This document shows, in pieces, positions 30,718-39,903 of a stretch of DNA of 64,000 nucleotides (the first letter of the stretch is position 1; every line of letters begins with the position of its first letter). Location: NCBI RefSeq assembly GCF_002135355.1, contig NZ_NEGE01000003.1, forward strand, positions 124,001-188,000, written 5' to 3'. A program made the position numbers and the translations under genes. Under the pieces are notes generated by a model, which worked only from the letters and a program-made list of their open reading frames with translations, had not been told where the DNA came from and did not search any database. Origin of the DNA: Acinetobacter sp. ANC 4169. GTDB lineage: Bacteria; Pseudomonadota; Gammaproteobacteria; Pseudomonadales; Moraxellaceae.

Positions 30718-30757
30718 AGGCATGATCTATCACACCTGATCATGCCACGTTTTTCTT
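30718..30757 (+). terminator. Terminator after aldehyde dehydrogenase gene
   Basis: Stem GGCATGATC / GATCATGCC (loop of about 10 bases) followed by CGTTTTTC. Confidence 0.6.
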
Positions 30758-30765
30758 AAATTCGC

Positions 30766-30794
30766 TTGTCTTTTAAGCGTATTTTTGGTATAAA
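30766..30794 (+). promoter_or_regulatory. Promoter of rpmB-rpmG
   Basis: -35 TTGTCT (30766-30771), a 17-base spacer, and -10 TATAAA (30789-30794), about 80 bases before rpmB. A close match to sigma-70. Confidence 0.7.
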
Positions 30795-30872
30795 ACGCCC
30801 CTTGAATGATTTCATCCGTTTACTTTTAATGACTAGCCGCACAATCGGTGCTGTCTAGCAATGGAGTTCACC

Positions 30873-31109
30873 ATGTCTAAGGTTTGCCAAGTTACCGGCA
30901 AGCGTCCAGTCGTTGGCAACAACGTCTCGCACGCCAATAACAAAACCAAACGCCGGTTCGAGCCGAACCTGCATCACCACCGTTTCTGGTTAGAAAGCGA
31001 AAAACGTTTCGTACGTCTTCGTTTAACCACTAAGGGTATGCGTATTATCGACAAATTGGGCATTGAAAAGGTTGTTGCTGATCTTCGTGCTCAAGGTCAA
31101 AAGATCTAA
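30873..31109 (+). CDS. rpmB: 50S ribosomal protein L28
   Basis: 78 residues from ATG 30873 ([20 protein letters not shown]), the standard L28 start. The in-frame ATG at 30861 is excluded because the Shine-Dalgarno GGAG lies inside that extension, correctly spaced for 30873. The protein is basic throughout with [17 protein letters not shown], typical of L28. Followed 12 bases later by rpmG, the conserved pair. Confidence 0.98.
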
Positions 31110-31121
31110 GGAGTCAGTACA

Positions 31122-31277
31122 ATGCGTGATAAAATTCGTCTAGTTTCTTCAGCTGGTACAGGTTATTTCTATACTACGACTAAGAACAAACGTACTATGC
31201 CGGAAAAAATGGAAATCAAAAAATTTGATCCAAAAATCCGTCAGCACGTAATCTTCAAAGAAGCTAAAATTAAATAA
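31122..31277 (+). CDS. rpmG: 50S ribosomal protein L33
   Basis: A 51-residue basic protein starting [20 protein letters not shown] and ending [17 protein letters not shown], a textbook L33. It lacks the zinc-binding CxxC pairs, so it is the zinc-independent form. The Shine-Dalgarno AAGGAG precedes the ATG by 8 bases. Cotranscribed with rpmB and followed by a strong terminator. Confidence 0.98.
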
Positions 31278-31290
31278 TTTTGACTTCTTT

Positions 31291-31322
31291 AAAAAAGCGA
31301 CCCTTCCGGGTCGTTTTTTTTT
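31291..31322 (+). terminator. Terminator after rpmG
   Basis: Stem CGACCC / GGGTCG with TTCC loop followed by nine T residues. Confidence 0.9.
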
Positions 31323-31421
31323 GCATTTTTTTTGCTCGACTTGCTACACTTTCAGACATTCTTTTTTGGCATTTTTTGTGCTTATTCTTTTTACCCTTAA
31401 CTTTGGCTTAAGGAGTTTTTA

Positions 31422-33140
31422 GTGCCTCATGATGTAGATCTTATTATATTACTTGCCGTTGGCTTTGGACTGGCGCTTATTTTTGGCTATATTGCTGCGC
31501 GTATCCGTCTTCCCCCTCTCATTGGCTATTTAGTTGCGGGTATTTTGATTAGCCCGAATACCCCGGGCGTGGTGGGAGATATTCATCTTGCCAACCAGCT
31601 GGCTGAACTTGGGGTCATGTTCCTGATGTTTGGTGTCGGGATGCACTTTTCCCTAAGCGATCTGATGCAGGTACGGCGCATTGCCTTACCAGGTGCGGTG
31701 CTGCAAATCGCGGTAGCAACCTTACTGGGCATAGGCGTTTCCATGATCTGGGGCTGGAACTTTGGCTCGGCACTGGTTTTTGGTCTAAGCCTGTCCTGTG
31801 CCAGTACGGTAGTCCTACTTAAAGCCTTGGGAGACCGGGGTCTGATCAACTCTGTGAATGGTAAAATTGCCGTAGGCTGGTTATTGGTTGAAGATCTGGT
31901 CATGGTACTGGCCTTGGTACTGCTTCCTGCTACAGCCGTTTTACTGGGGGGAACAGCAATTGCCGGCTCAGACCCTAATGCCAACATCTGGATGACTTTA
32001 GCTGTCACATTATTAAAAGTGGCGGGCTTTATTGCCTTTATGCTGATCGTTGGCAAACGTCTGGTGCCATTGATTATGCAGGTCGTGGCACGCTTGGGAT
32101 CACGTGAGCTGTTTACCCTAACCGTAGTGGCAGCTGCAGTCTCCATTGCCTTTGGTGCCTATAAAATATTTGGGGTTTCCATGGCACTTGGGGCATTCTT
32201 TGCCGGGATGGTGGTCAAAGAATCCGATTTCAGCCACCGAGCAGAAGAAGAAACCTTACCTTTACGTGAAATTTTCTCGATTTTATTCTTTGTGTCAGTG
32301 GGAATGCTGTTTGATCCGATGATTTTAGTGCAGCAACCCTGGCATGTGCTTGCCGTGGTGGCCATTATCATGATTGGCAAGACCATTGCCGCGATGGCAC
32401 TGGTGCTGTTCTTCCGTTATCCCATTAATACTGCATTAACAGTAGGTGCCAGCCTTGCACAAATTGGCGAATTTTCCTTTATTCTGGCGACCTTAGGGGT
32501 TTCACTGCATCTGTTGTCTTTAGATGGTCAAAACCTGATTTTAGCCGGTGCACTCATCTCCATTACCTTAAACTCTTTTGTGTTTTCTGCGATTGAACCG
32601 GTACAAAACTGGATTCGTGAACGCTCGCATTTGGCCCGTTTACTGGAACGTAGCGGTGACCCACTGTCCATGTTGCCAGATGAAGTTTCACAAGAGTACT
32701 TGCGTGATCAGGTGGTGATTGTCGGTCATGGTGAAGTCGGTCGTCGTATTACTAAATCCTTAATGGCACAAGACATTAAGGTGGTGATTGCTGAAGAAAA
32801 CCGTGAAATTGTTGAAAGTCTGCGTGCCAAAGGGATTGCTGCGGTATCGGGGCATGCGACCGAAGCCGGGGTACTTATTCAGGCACATATTCAACATGCA
32901 CGCCTGCTGGTACTTTCTCCTATGGATATTCTGGATATTCATAAAATTGTCGATATTGCTAAAACATTGAATCCACAAATTCAAGTTTTGGTCTGTGCCG
33001 AAAGCAAGGAAGAAGCTGAAGTAATCCGTCGCGAAAATATTGGTCAGGTTTATTTTGCCAAAGAAGAAATGGCTATCAACATGACCAACCATATTTTAAA
33101 TCAGATTCAGATTGCGCATCATCAAGCACCGACCCATTAA
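31422..33140 (+). CDS. Kef-type monovalent cation/H+ antiporter with RCK domain
   Basis: 572-residue CPA2 family membrane protein. It starts with GTG at 31422 behind TTAAGGAG. About 12 TM segments cover residues 5-395 (LIGYLVAGILISPNTPG and GAFFAGMVVKESDFSHRAEE are family hallmarks), then a cytoplasmic TrkA-N/RCK domain from about 425 (VVIVGHGEVGRRITKSL) that binds nucleotide and gates transport. Resembles YbaL/KefB more than KefC; no KefF/KefG partner is adjacent, so glutathione gating cannot be assumed. Own terminator. Confidence 0.9.
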   Translation: MPHDVDLIILLAVGFGLALIFGYIAARIRLPPLIGYLVAGILISPNTPGVVGDIHLANQLAELGVMFLMFGVGMHFSLSDLMQVRRIALPGAVLQIAVATLLGIGVSMIWGWNFGSALVFGLSLSCASTVVLLKALGDRGLINSVNGKIAVGWLLVEDLVMVLALVLLPATAVLLGGTAIAGSDPNANIWMTLAVTLLKVAGFIAFMLIVGKRLVPLIMQVVARLGSRELFTLTVVAAAVSIAFGAYKIFGVSMALGAFFAGMVVKESDFSHRAEEETLPLREIFSILFFVSVGMLFDPMILVQQPWHVLAVVAIIMIGKTIAAMALVLFFRYPINTALTVGASLAQIGEFSFILATLGVSLHLLSLDGQNLILAGALISITLNSFVFSAIEPVQNWIRERSHLARLLERSGDPLSMLPDEVSQEYLRDQVVIVGHGEVGRRITKSLMAQDIKVVIAEENREIVESLRAKGIAAVSGHATEAGVLIQAHIQHARLLVLSPMDILDIHKIVDIAKTLNPQIQVLVCAESKEEAEVIRRENIGQVYFAKEEMAINMTNHILNQIQIAHHQAPTH

Positions 33141-33152
33141 TCAGCAAACCAT

Positions 33153-33180
33153 AAAAAAGCGCACATCGGTGCGCTTTTTT
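33153..33180. terminator. Bidirectional terminator after Kef-type gene
   Basis: Perfect stem AAAAAAGCGCAC / GTGCGCTTTTTT with 4-base loop, symmetrical for both strands. Confidence 0.9.
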
Positions 33181-33194
33181 ACATTTATAGAGGG

Positions 33195-33473
33195 TTAACT
33201 CATATATTTGGGTTGTTCATCAACAATTTCGGCCTGCCATTCATTAACCTGCTTTTCCATCATTGCGAACAAGGCTGCTTGCACCATATGCTGGGCAATT
33301 ACTGGTGTCTGATCACCAAGTAACGCTTTGACTTCATCATTAAACTGAATTTTGACGAGCGGTTCTTTTTCAGAGCCTGCATTTCGCAATGCTAACTCAC
33401 CACCTTCAAGTTGAACAAGTTCCAAAATCGCTTCTTGATTACCAAATAATTCTTTCAAATGTTCTATAGACAT
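33195..33473 (-). CDS. Conserved-looking hypothetical protein
   Basis: 92 residues from the ATG at 33473 (MSIEHLKELFGNQEAILEL), which has a near-perfect GGAGG Shine-Dalgarno 4 bases upstream; an open extension to 33521 lacks one. Predicted soluble, acidic and helical; no Cys/His clusters, signal or membrane segment. I do not recognise a domain. Lies on the minus strand downstream of a DUF6586-like gene, possibly in one operon with it (109-bp gap). Confidence 0.65.
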   Translation of the reverse strand: MSIEHLKELFGNQEAILELVQLEGGELALRNAGSEKEPLVKIQFNDEVKALLGDQTPVIAQHMVQAALFAMMEKQVNEWQAEIVDEQPKYMS

Positions 33474-33582
33474 ATATCCTCCATGTTCAACATGGTGGCA
33501 AAGAGCAGTTGCGCTTTGCATTGCTAGACTATTTTATATATAAGGCCTATGACAGAAACTTCAAGCACATTGGTCGTAAAGT

Positions 33583-34086
33583 TTAAAATTCAACCATCTC
33601 ATTGCGAAATCCATCAATGAGTTGAGTCAAATCACGATGCCATTCACGCAATATTTTGGTATCCGGCAACCAGGCCTGTGGAGTTTGGGTCACTTTAATA
33701 ATCAGGTTGGAAGATGTCTCATCTTCAGGTTCCGGTGCACTCGGTTCCGGTGCATATTGGCACATACGGTAGGCACGTTTTAGCTCGGCAATAAAACCCT
33801 GTTTAGCCAGCTGCTGCATTACGGTCACTTCAGGCGAGATCTGTCCTTTTTCTGCCATGTGCTCTTCAATAGACTTCAATGTTGGGGCAAAGTCGTTTAA
33901 ACGGTAGTAACGCACCAACTCTTGCAGAAATGCCAATACTGCACCATGCAGGTGAAATACAGCAGCTTCGCGATGGGCCTGCGCCTGTTGAACATGATCT
34001 GTTTGTTCTGCTTGTTGGCATGCAAGACGGGCAAAATACAATTTTTGATTGGTACGATCCGCATGAAAGCGCGCAACACGAGACAT
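33583..34086 (-). CDS. Hypothetical protein resembling DUF6586
   Basis: A 167-residue soluble protein, mostly helical, rich in His/Gln/Ala in the first half (RLACQQAEQTDHVQQAQAH), with an acidic Pro/Glu linker (APEPSAPEPEDETSS) near 115-130 and a conserved-looking C-terminal helix ending DLTQLIDGFRNEMVEF. It resembles small uncharacterised proteins found near lexA/sulA/topA in pseudomonads (DUF6586), but I cannot confirm this. No catalytic motif. Same strand as its neighbours. Confidence 0.55.
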   Translation of the reverse strand: MSRVARFHADRTNQKLYFARLACQQAEQTDHVQQAQAHREAAVFHLHGAVLAFLQELVRYYRLNDFAPTLKSIEEHMAEKGQISPEVTVMQQLAKQGFIAELKRAYRMCQYAPEPSAPEPEDETSSNLIIKVTQTPQAWLPDTKILREWHRDLTQLIDGFRNEMVEF

Positions 34087-34159
34087 GGTGATTTCCTAAA
34101 TTTTGGCGTGAGTTACATCGCTAAGATTAAACTTAATCTTGTCCAATTCACAATAAAAA

Positions 34160-34522
34160 TTATGCATGATCCATTTCAATGAAATAGATTTTGCGCTTTG
34201 CCTGCACTGCAATGGGCGGATCAATAGGACGTACATTACTGATTTCCCAAGCCCAATATCCTGCTGCCCAGTATGTAGCGCTCGCTGCTTCAATTTCATC
34301 TTTACGCCAGGGATGAACGGCTTCAATATCTACAATTGCCACAGCCATGCCTGCTTCTTCATCCCCTGCTTTGCTCAGGTAGTTTTTATTTTCCACAATC
34401 ACCAAATCTTTTAAGGGTAACTGTTCAGGTTGCCATGAGCGTATTTCCAGTCGCTTTTGCCTTTGAGCAATGTGCTGTCCAGCCGGTGTAACGATTGAAA
34501 GTGCAGCAAAATTCCGTTTCAT
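34160..34522 (-). CDS. ASCH-domain protein
   Basis: 120 residues with the PUA-like ASCH fold: ALSIVTPAGQHIAQRQKRLEIRSW at the N-terminus (conserved E-x-R-x-W after a basic strand), LPLKDLVIVENKNYL, and a C-terminal strand KRKIYFIEMDHA. ASCH domains are thought to bind RNA or modified nucleotides; some members hydrolyse N4-acetylcytidine. Starts 12 bases after a terminator that separates it from the RNA-binding gene upstream. Specific substrate unknown. Confidence 0.75.
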   Translation of the reverse strand: MKRNFAALSIVTPAGQHIAQRQKRLEIRSWQPEQLPLKDLVIVENKNYLSKAGDEEAGMAVAIVDIEAVHPWRKDEIEAASATYWAAGYWAWEISNVRPIDPPIAVQAKRKIYFIEMDHA

Positions 34523-34533
34523 TTTTTATCCAT

Positions 34534-34558
34534 AAAAAAAGGAGCCAAGCTCCTTTTA
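34534..34558 (-). terminator. Terminator after RRM gene
   Basis: Stem AAAAGGAGC / GCTCCTTTT with CAA loop and T-run on the minus strand. Confidence 0.85.
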
Positions 34559-34562
34559 TTGT

Positions 34563-34817
34563 TTATTCTGCTGCGGGCTTGTCTTCCGCCTGTTTCACAC
34601 GGATACCCTGTCCATGCAAACGCAAAGTATTTAAGCCTTTAATCGCTTTAACTGCTTCACGGCCATGCGGCATTTCCACAAAAGCAAAACCTTTTGATTT
34701 ACCTGTTGCAGCGTCTAAAACCAAAGTGCATGAATCTACCGTGCCATATTGCTTGAACAACTCAAGCAATTCAGCTTCTGTCACTGTACGTTCTAAATTT
34801 CGAACTAAAATTTTCAT
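34563..34817 (-). CDS. Small RRM-type RNA-binding protein
   Basis: 84 residues forming a single RNA-recognition motif. RNP2 is ILVRNLE at 3-8 and RNP1 KGFAFVEM at about 47-54. The C-terminal tail after the domain is short and acidic/alanine-rich (EDKPAAE). Bacterial RRM proteins of this kind (Rbp-like) are often cold-inducible and bind single-stranded RNA. Monocistronic, with a terminator right after the stop. Confidence 0.9.
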   Translation of the reverse strand: MKILVRNLERTVTEAELLELFKQYGTVDSCTLVLDAATGKSKGFAFVEMPHGREAVKAIKGLNTLRLHGQGIRVKQAEDKPAAE

Positions 34818-34896
34818 CTGATGACCTTAAAATAGGCTAAAAAAACCAAAAAGCACTCGCCTACTTACTTTTTGCACTTCAATATATCGGGATAGT

Positions 34897-36888
34897 TTAA
34901 TCGAGATCGATACCAAAATCTAAATTAATCGATTGCCGTTCAATTAAAGCACTTTTCACGGTTTGCTGACGCGGCTTGTAATGGGTTTCGGTGGTACAAA
35001 GATTGCGGGTCAAATCATTGAGGAAATAACTTTCAACTTTACGCCCCTGTTCATCCACCTGATCCCGCGCCCACAGATTCAGATTCTGCTTGGTTAAAAT
35101 CAGTTCATTTTTGGCACGGGTCAAAGCCACATACAAGACCCGGCGCTCTTCTTCCACTTCATCAAAATTGCCTTGTGCGCGTGCATGCGGATACTGTCCG
35201 GCAGAAACATTGGCGACATAGCAAATCTTCTGTTCTGTACCCTTGGCAGAATGGATAGTAATTAGCGTCACTACATCATCTTCAGACTGGCGTTCAATTT
35301 CACTGATCGATACCGGATCGAGCACATATTCTTCCAGAAACTCACTCAGCTGGTCCTGTTTGGTGGCCAGTTGTTTGACCAGATCAAAATCACCCATGCG
35401 TTTCGACCAGTCTTTCTTGGCGTAATTTTCTTCCAGCTGCTCCAGCAGGGCTTCTATACCCAAAGTCACACAGGCCTGCACCTGATCTTTTAATACCGAC
35501 ATCTGCTTCATGATGAGCAGGGTTTTTTCGGGAATCCGGCCAAATTTCTCCAGTTTTTCAAAAATCAGTTCGGCATCGTCTTGCTGCAATAACTGCTGTG
35601 CCAGCTTGCTTGCTCCTACATCGCCCACGCCATTCCATAAGGTCAGGAAACGCATCCAGGCAATATCATCCAGAGGATTGGCAATCACCCGCAACAAACT
35701 GAGCAGGTCTTTAACATGCGCAGTTTCCAGAAGCTTCATGCCGCCAATAAAACGGTACGGTACATTGGCCTGAATAAAAGCCGCTTCGATGTGACGCGCA
35801 GCAAAACTGGAACGAACCAGCACCATATGATCATGCCACGGCGTACCTTCCAGAAAATGCCGTTCTTTAATATCGATGGCAATCCACTTGGCTTCATCAA
35901 ACTCGTTCGGGAAAATATGCAGTTTGGGTTTAATGCCCTCTCCACGATGCGCATCCAGACGTTTGTCATACCGGATTGGACTCTGATCCAGCAGCCAGTT
36001 AGACAGGTCCAGAATTTGCTGGGTAGAGCGATAATTCTGTTCCAGTTTAAAAATCTGTGCATCCGGTACGCGTTCTTTAAAATGATGGATATTTTCAAAG
36101 TCCGCACCACGAAAACCGTAAATGGACTGGGCATCATCCCCTACGCAAAACAGACTGACTTTATCTTTTAAAGGTTCCAGCAACGCCCATTGCAGTGGAT
36201 TGGTATCCTGCATTTCATCGACCAGCATATGCTGGCAAATCGAGGCAACATAATCGGTGAGGCCTTCAGATTGCGCCAGTGCTGATGCTACCACCGCCAA
36301 AATATCGTCATAATCCAGAAAGCTACGCGCACGTTTTCGTGCCTCGTATTCTTTCATGATTTCAGCAATTTGATCTTTATATTCCAGAAATTCTGGATGC
36401 TGTTTTTCTAAAGAAATGCTGAGCTTTTGTCGGGTATTGCGGGCGAAAGAATACAGGTCACACAGCTGCTGCGGCTTAGGTAAGGCATTGGGATTTTTTT
36501 TGTCATCCTTGCCGCGAATCAGGCGGAACATCATCAACTGATCATCACGATCAATAATCGAAAATTGTTCCAGACCAAAAGCTTTAGGAATACGGCGCAG
36601 CAAATACATGCAAAAAGTATGAAAGGTGGATGCGCGCAAGCCCTTGGCCTGATCACCCAAAGCCAGTTCCACCCGTGCCACAATTTCACTGGCGGAACGA
36701 CGGGTAAAGGTCAGAATCTGAATCTGGTTTGCTGGCACCCCCTGATCAATCAGATAGGCTGCCCGAGCCACAATGGTTTTGGTTTTGCCACAGCCTGCCC
36801 CTGCAAGTACCAGACTGTGCTTTGATTCAGTCGTGGCAGCCTGTTTTTGTTGCGGGTTTAATTCATTAATCAGGGTGGCTAAACTCAT
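34897..36888 (-). CDS. UvrD/Rep-type superfamily 1A DNA helicase
   Basis: ATP-dependent 3'-5' helicase of 663 residues. Q-motif LNPQQKQAA; Walker A AGAGCGKTKT at 29-38; motif Ia LTFTRRSASEIVARV; Walker B VDEMQDTNPLQW (Met in place of the usual Ala/Tyr/Phe); motif III GDDAQSIYGFRGAD; motif IV LEQNYRST; motifs V/VI TIHSAKGTE and EEERRVLYVALTRAKNEL. It lacks the extended C-terminus of UvrD and is shorter than RecB/AddA, resembling the UvrD-like helicases additional to uvrD and rep. Role in repair or replication restart is inferred. Confidence 0.9.
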   Translation of the reverse strand: MSLATLINELNPQQKQAATTESKHSLVLAGAGCGKTKTIVARAAYLIDQGVPANQIQILTFTRRSASEIVARVELALGDQAKGLRASTFHTFCMYLLRRIPKAFGLEQFSIIDRDDQLMMFRLIRGKDDKKNPNALPKPQQLCDLYSFARNTRQKLSISLEKQHPEFLEYKDQIAEIMKEYEARKRARSFLDYDDILAVVASALAQSEGLTDYVASICQHMLVDEMQDTNPLQWALLEPLKDKVSLFCVGDDAQSIYGFRGADFENIHHFKERVPDAQIFKLEQNYRSTQQILDLSNWLLDQSPIRYDKRLDAHRGEGIKPKLHIFPNEFDEAKWIAIDIKERHFLEGTPWHDHMVLVRSSFAARHIEAAFIQANVPYRFIGGMKLLETAHVKDLLSLLRVIANPLDDIAWMRFLTLWNGVGDVGASKLAQQLLQQDDAELIFEKLEKFGRIPEKTLLIMKQMSVLKDQVQACVTLGIEALLEQLEENYAKKDWSKRMGDFDLVKQLATKQDQLSEFLEEYVLDPVSISEIERQSEDDVVTLITIHSAKGTEQKICYVANVSAGQYPHARAQGNFDEVEEERRVLYVALTRAKNELILTKQNLNLWARDQVDEQGRKVESYFLNDLTRNLCTTETHYKPRQQTVKSALIERQSINLDFGIDLD

Positions 36889-36995
36889 GGTGTCTCATCG
36901 TGCTAGGTAGACGAATAGTTTAACAGAGCTGGCCATAAATCTGAGATTGATCTACTTAAAAATTGAATCTATCCCTATATTCTGCCATCCAGAAA

Positions 36996-37106
36996 GGCGA
37001 CATGGATGTCGCCTGTTGAACAGTGAAACAGGGATGTTGAATCAGTTCAACACAGGATTTTTGTTACCTTGCGAAGCAGCGCTTCTCATCCTTGAAAAGT
37101 AAAGCA
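36996..37106. repeat. Three-hairpin intergenic element, copy 1
   Basis: Three consecutive stem-loops between the helicase and glycerate kinase genes. Hairpin 1: GGCGACA-TGGA-TGTCGCC. Hairpin 2: outer TGTTGAAC/GTTCAACA enclosing AACA-GGGA-TGTT. Hairpin 3 (degenerate): GCTTCTCATCC / GAAAAGTAAAGC region. The spacer GGATTTTTG before hairpin 3 is conserved with copy 2 at 48446-48538, which lies in the opposite orientation. Outer stem bases differ between copies by paired changes. Confidence 0.75.
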
Positions 37107-37119
37107 ATGCCTACAAAAA

Positions 37120-38295
37120 TCATTCTGTCTTCTGCACGTCAAATGTGGCTGTATCCAAATTATTCATAATCTCTAAAGCAATGTTCATTACTGTAGTTTC
37201 CAAATGCCTTTCCGCATTTTTTAATGCATCCTCCAAATCACAATCTGGTGGATTAATACCGATAATCTGAGTAAAACCTTCCTTATAAAGCTCTTCAACT
37301 CCCTCACCAACTATGCCTGCAAAGGCGATTACAGGCTTATGCAAACGCTTTGCTACTTGTGCCACACCAAACGGTGTTTTACCAAATTTGGTTTGGAAAT
37401 CAATTTTACCTTCACCGGTCAATACATAATCTGCTTGGGCAATTTTTTCAGCCAGATGAGTCTGCTCAATCATCAGTTCTACTCCAGATTGAATCTTTGC
37501 CCCTGTAAACACCATCAAACCGAAGCCTAAACCGCCTGCTGCACCTGCTCCCGCAATCTTTCGACAATATATTCCAAGTTGCTGCTCAGTCAAATCGGCA
37601 AAATAGCAAAGATTGTGATCCAGAATTTTCACCATTTCTGTAGTTGCACCTTTTTGTGGAGCAAAGACATACGACGCGCCATGTGTTCCTGTTAATGGAT
37701 TATTTACATCACTGGCAATCACAATATCCACTTGCGTTAATCGTGCGTCTAAAGCTGAAAGATCAATTCTTTTAATCTGGTCAAGCTGACCACCACCTAC
37801 AACAACATCGCATTCTGCTGCATCGAGAAATTTCGCACCCAAAGCCTGCGCCATGCCCGCACCGGCATCATTGGTGACACTACCGCCTATACCGATAATG
37901 ATTTTAGATACGCCTAAATCCAGTGCCATCTTGATCATTTCCCCTGTACCCAACGTGGTGGTGATCAAAGGGTTACGCTGAGCTGCTTCTAAAAGATGAA
38001 TGCCATTGGCTTTGGCCATTTCGATAATGGCTGTTTTTCCCTCATCCACAAGGCCGAAGTAAGTGTGGATTTTCTGTGAGGCTAATGGACCAGTCACTTC
38101 ACACTCAATTTTTTGTCCGCCTTGTGCAGCAGTCAAGGCATCCACAGTACCCTCGCCACCATCCGCCATAGGCACCTGAATAAACCGTGCATCCGCCAAT
38201 ACTTTTTGGATGCCACGTTGCATGGCCTGACAAGCCTGTTCAGCAGTCATGCTTTCTTTAAATGAGTCAGGAGCAAGCACAAAGGTTTCAGGCAT
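37120..38295 (-). CDS. Glycerate kinase (GarK/GlxK family)
   Basis: Phosphorylates glycerate, feeding glycolysis from glyoxylate or glucarate pathways. 391 residues from ATG 38295 (MPETFVLAPDSFKESMTAEQ); a TTG 4 codons upstream is less likely. APDSFKESMTA, the MADGGEGTVDAL motif, GIGGSVTNDAGAGMAQALG and TGEGKIDFQTKFGKTP are diagnostic of the type 2 glycerate kinase family. Other glyoxylate-pathway genes are not adjacent. Position-specific distinction between 2- and 3-phosphoglycerate products is not visible. Confidence 0.94.
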   Translation of the reverse strand: MPETFVLAPDSFKESMTAEQACQAMQRGIQKVLADARFIQVPMADGGEGTVDALTAAQGGQKIECEVTGPLASQKIHTYFGLVDEGKTAIIEMAKANGIHLLEAAQRNPLITTTLGTGEMIKMALDLGVSKIIIGIGGSVTNDAGAGMAQALGAKFLDAAECDVVVGGGQLDQIKRIDLSALDARLTQVDIVIASDVNNPLTGTHGASYVFAPQKGATTEMVKILDHNLCYFADLTEQQLGIYCRKIAGAGAAGGLGFGLMVFTGAKIQSGVELMIEQTHLAEKIAQADYVLTGEGKIDFQTKFGKTPFGVAQVAKRLHKPVIAFAGIVGEGVEELYKEGFTQIIGINPPDCDLEDALKNAERHLETTVMNIALEIMNNLDTATFDVQKTE

Positions 38296-38345
38296 AATCT
38301 TTAACAAGTGAAATGAACAAATCTTTTATACAACCTGGACAAATA

Positions 38346-38371
38346 ATAAAAAAGAGCGCATCAAGCGCTCT
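38346..38371 (-). terminator. Terminator after hdeD-like gene
   Basis: Stem GAGCGC / GCGCTC with ATCAA loop, then a long T run on the minus strand. Confidence 0.8.
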
Positions 38372-38387
38372 AGTATCAAATGCAGTG

Positions 38388-38960
38388 CTATACATCTGCC
38401 GAACTTGGCGGTAATTCACGTTTAATATAAGATGCCAAGGTCAGATAGTTAATTCCTTGGAACAAGATATCTACGGCAAGAAACAGACCCAATACCCAGA
38501 AGGATGCATCCGGAGATATTAAAATAATGATACCGGTAATCAGGGTCAGCAGACCGGAAAATAATATCCATCCCCAACCTTGATAGGCTTTAAAAATAAA
38601 GGCATTCATCAGCCGGATGGCACCTGCCACAATTAGCACAATCGCCAGCAAATTGGTCAATACTATGGCAGTTTTTACCGGCGTGCTAAAGGCATAATAT
38701 CCGGCAACAAGATACAGTACGCCAAACAATGCCCATAACCAGCGAGCACCACCTTCAAAAATTTTAAAAGCTGCAATAAAGTGCAGCACACCGCCAATCA
38801 TCATCAATATACCAAACAGGAACACCACAGAAAGCGTGGCAAAAGGCAAAGATGCAAGCAGCACAATGCCAAACAGTGTGAGTAGAATACCCAAACCCAA
38901 ATACCACTTTCGATTTTCATGCAGCTGATGTCGGACTAAGTCATTTCCTACTGTTTTCAT
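38388..38960 (-). CDS. HdeD-family membrane protein (DUF308)
   Basis: 190 residues with six predicted TM segments arranged as three DUF308-type helical pairs (for example LGLGILLTLFGIVLLASLPFA and ALFGVLYLVAGYYAFS, then LLAIVLIVAGAIRLMNAFI). HdeD in E. coli supports acid resistance at high cell density. No hdeA/hdeB is nearby, so the acid-stress role is only by family. Single gene with terminator. Confidence 0.85.
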   Translation of the reverse strand: MKTVGNDLVRHQLHENRKWYLGLGILLTLFGIVLLASLPFATLSVVFLFGILMMIGGVLHFIAAFKIFEGGARWLWALFGVLYLVAGYYAFSTPVKTAIVLTNLLAIVLIVAGAIRLMNAFIFKAYQGWGWILFSGLLTLITGIIILISPDASFWVLGLFLAVDILFQGINYLTLASYIKRELPPSSADV

Positions 38961-39092
38961 GTTTTTCTCAAGTCTTTTGCTGAGGAATACTTTTAGTTGT
39001 ATCTGATTTCAGCACAAAAGTCAGTTCTTTAGATGCATTTTTATCCACAGCCACCTGCTTAACTGTGGATAAAAGCCACATTATCCACAATG

Positions 39093-39851
39093 CTATTTTT
39101 TCCAGCCCAACTCGATTGCGGTAATTTCGTTGATTAAAGTCTGCTCCAAGCGATCTGGCATTTTGCTTTTTTGTTCGGATAGCGGAATATGCCCCGCCAT
39201 CAGCTCAGCCTTGGTTTGAGGAAATATAGGTTGCTGGTTTGGATAAGCATAACCCAGCGGATAAATGGGCTGCCCTGTCGCCAAATCATATTTATCACTT
39301 GCACCAAAAGCATGTAACAACTCATGTACCAGTACAATCTTGTTTTGTTCAGACTGCTTTTTCGATGCAAATAAATTCACCGAACCAATCCGGCCTTTTT
39401 GCAAAGCTGTGGAATGTTTTAATTCTTTAGTCTGTTCGGGGTCATAATAATTTAGATACAGAGTTACACTAGGTGAACCATCGATACTTTCATGCTGTTT
39501 CCATGCATAAAAACGGAATTTTAAACTCCATAAAATATTATCAAGCAGTGTTGCATGCTCAGGCACTTTAGGAGGTACTCGTTTAAGCTCACGTCCCAGT
39601 TGAAAATACAGCGCAATCGGTTGTCCGCGATACTGTGCCGACATCTGCTGAAGATATTCTTGAGCGCCAGTCAACTCCGCCAGATGAAGCGATTGGATAT
39701 AATTTTGAGTTGCCGACCGCCCATCTGCATTGATCGGATGCAACATGACAATAATCGGCTTGGACCAATTCTGGTTTTGATCACGGTAAGCATTGACTGC
39801 AACAATCAATAGCACGATGAGTAAGCACAGTATCCGAATGTTTTTCCACAT
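39093..39851 (-). CDS. Membrane-anchored putative metalloprotease with HExxHxxGxxD motif
   Basis: 252 residues from ATG 39851 (MWKNIRILCL, GGGG-like Shine-Dalgarno upstream); an upstream in-frame start at 39899 would add 16 hydrophobic residues. TM/signal anchor about 5-21, then a periplasmic domain with HELLHAFGASD at 176-186. This exactly fits HExxHxxGxxD, the zinc motif of snapalysin-type metzincins, where Asp replaces the third His. I do not recognise the rest. Seems to belong to an uncharacterised family; substrate unknown. Confidence 0.65.
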   Translation of the reverse strand: MWKNIRILCLLIVLLIVAVNAYRDQNQNWSKPIIVMLHPINADGRSATQNYIQSLHLAELTGAQEYLQQMSAQYRGQPIALYFQLGRELKRVPPKVPEHATLLDNILWSLKFRFYAWKQHESIDGSPSVTLYLNYYDPEQTKELKHSTALQKGRIGSVNLFASKKQSEQNKIVLVHELLHAFGASDKYDLATGQPIYPLGYAYPNQQPIFPQTKAELMAGHIPLSEQKSKMPDRLEQTLINEITAIELGWKK

Positions 39852-39903
39852 TTTAGCCCCGAACTTTATACATAATATTAATATAGTTATAAAAATCAAA
39901 AAA

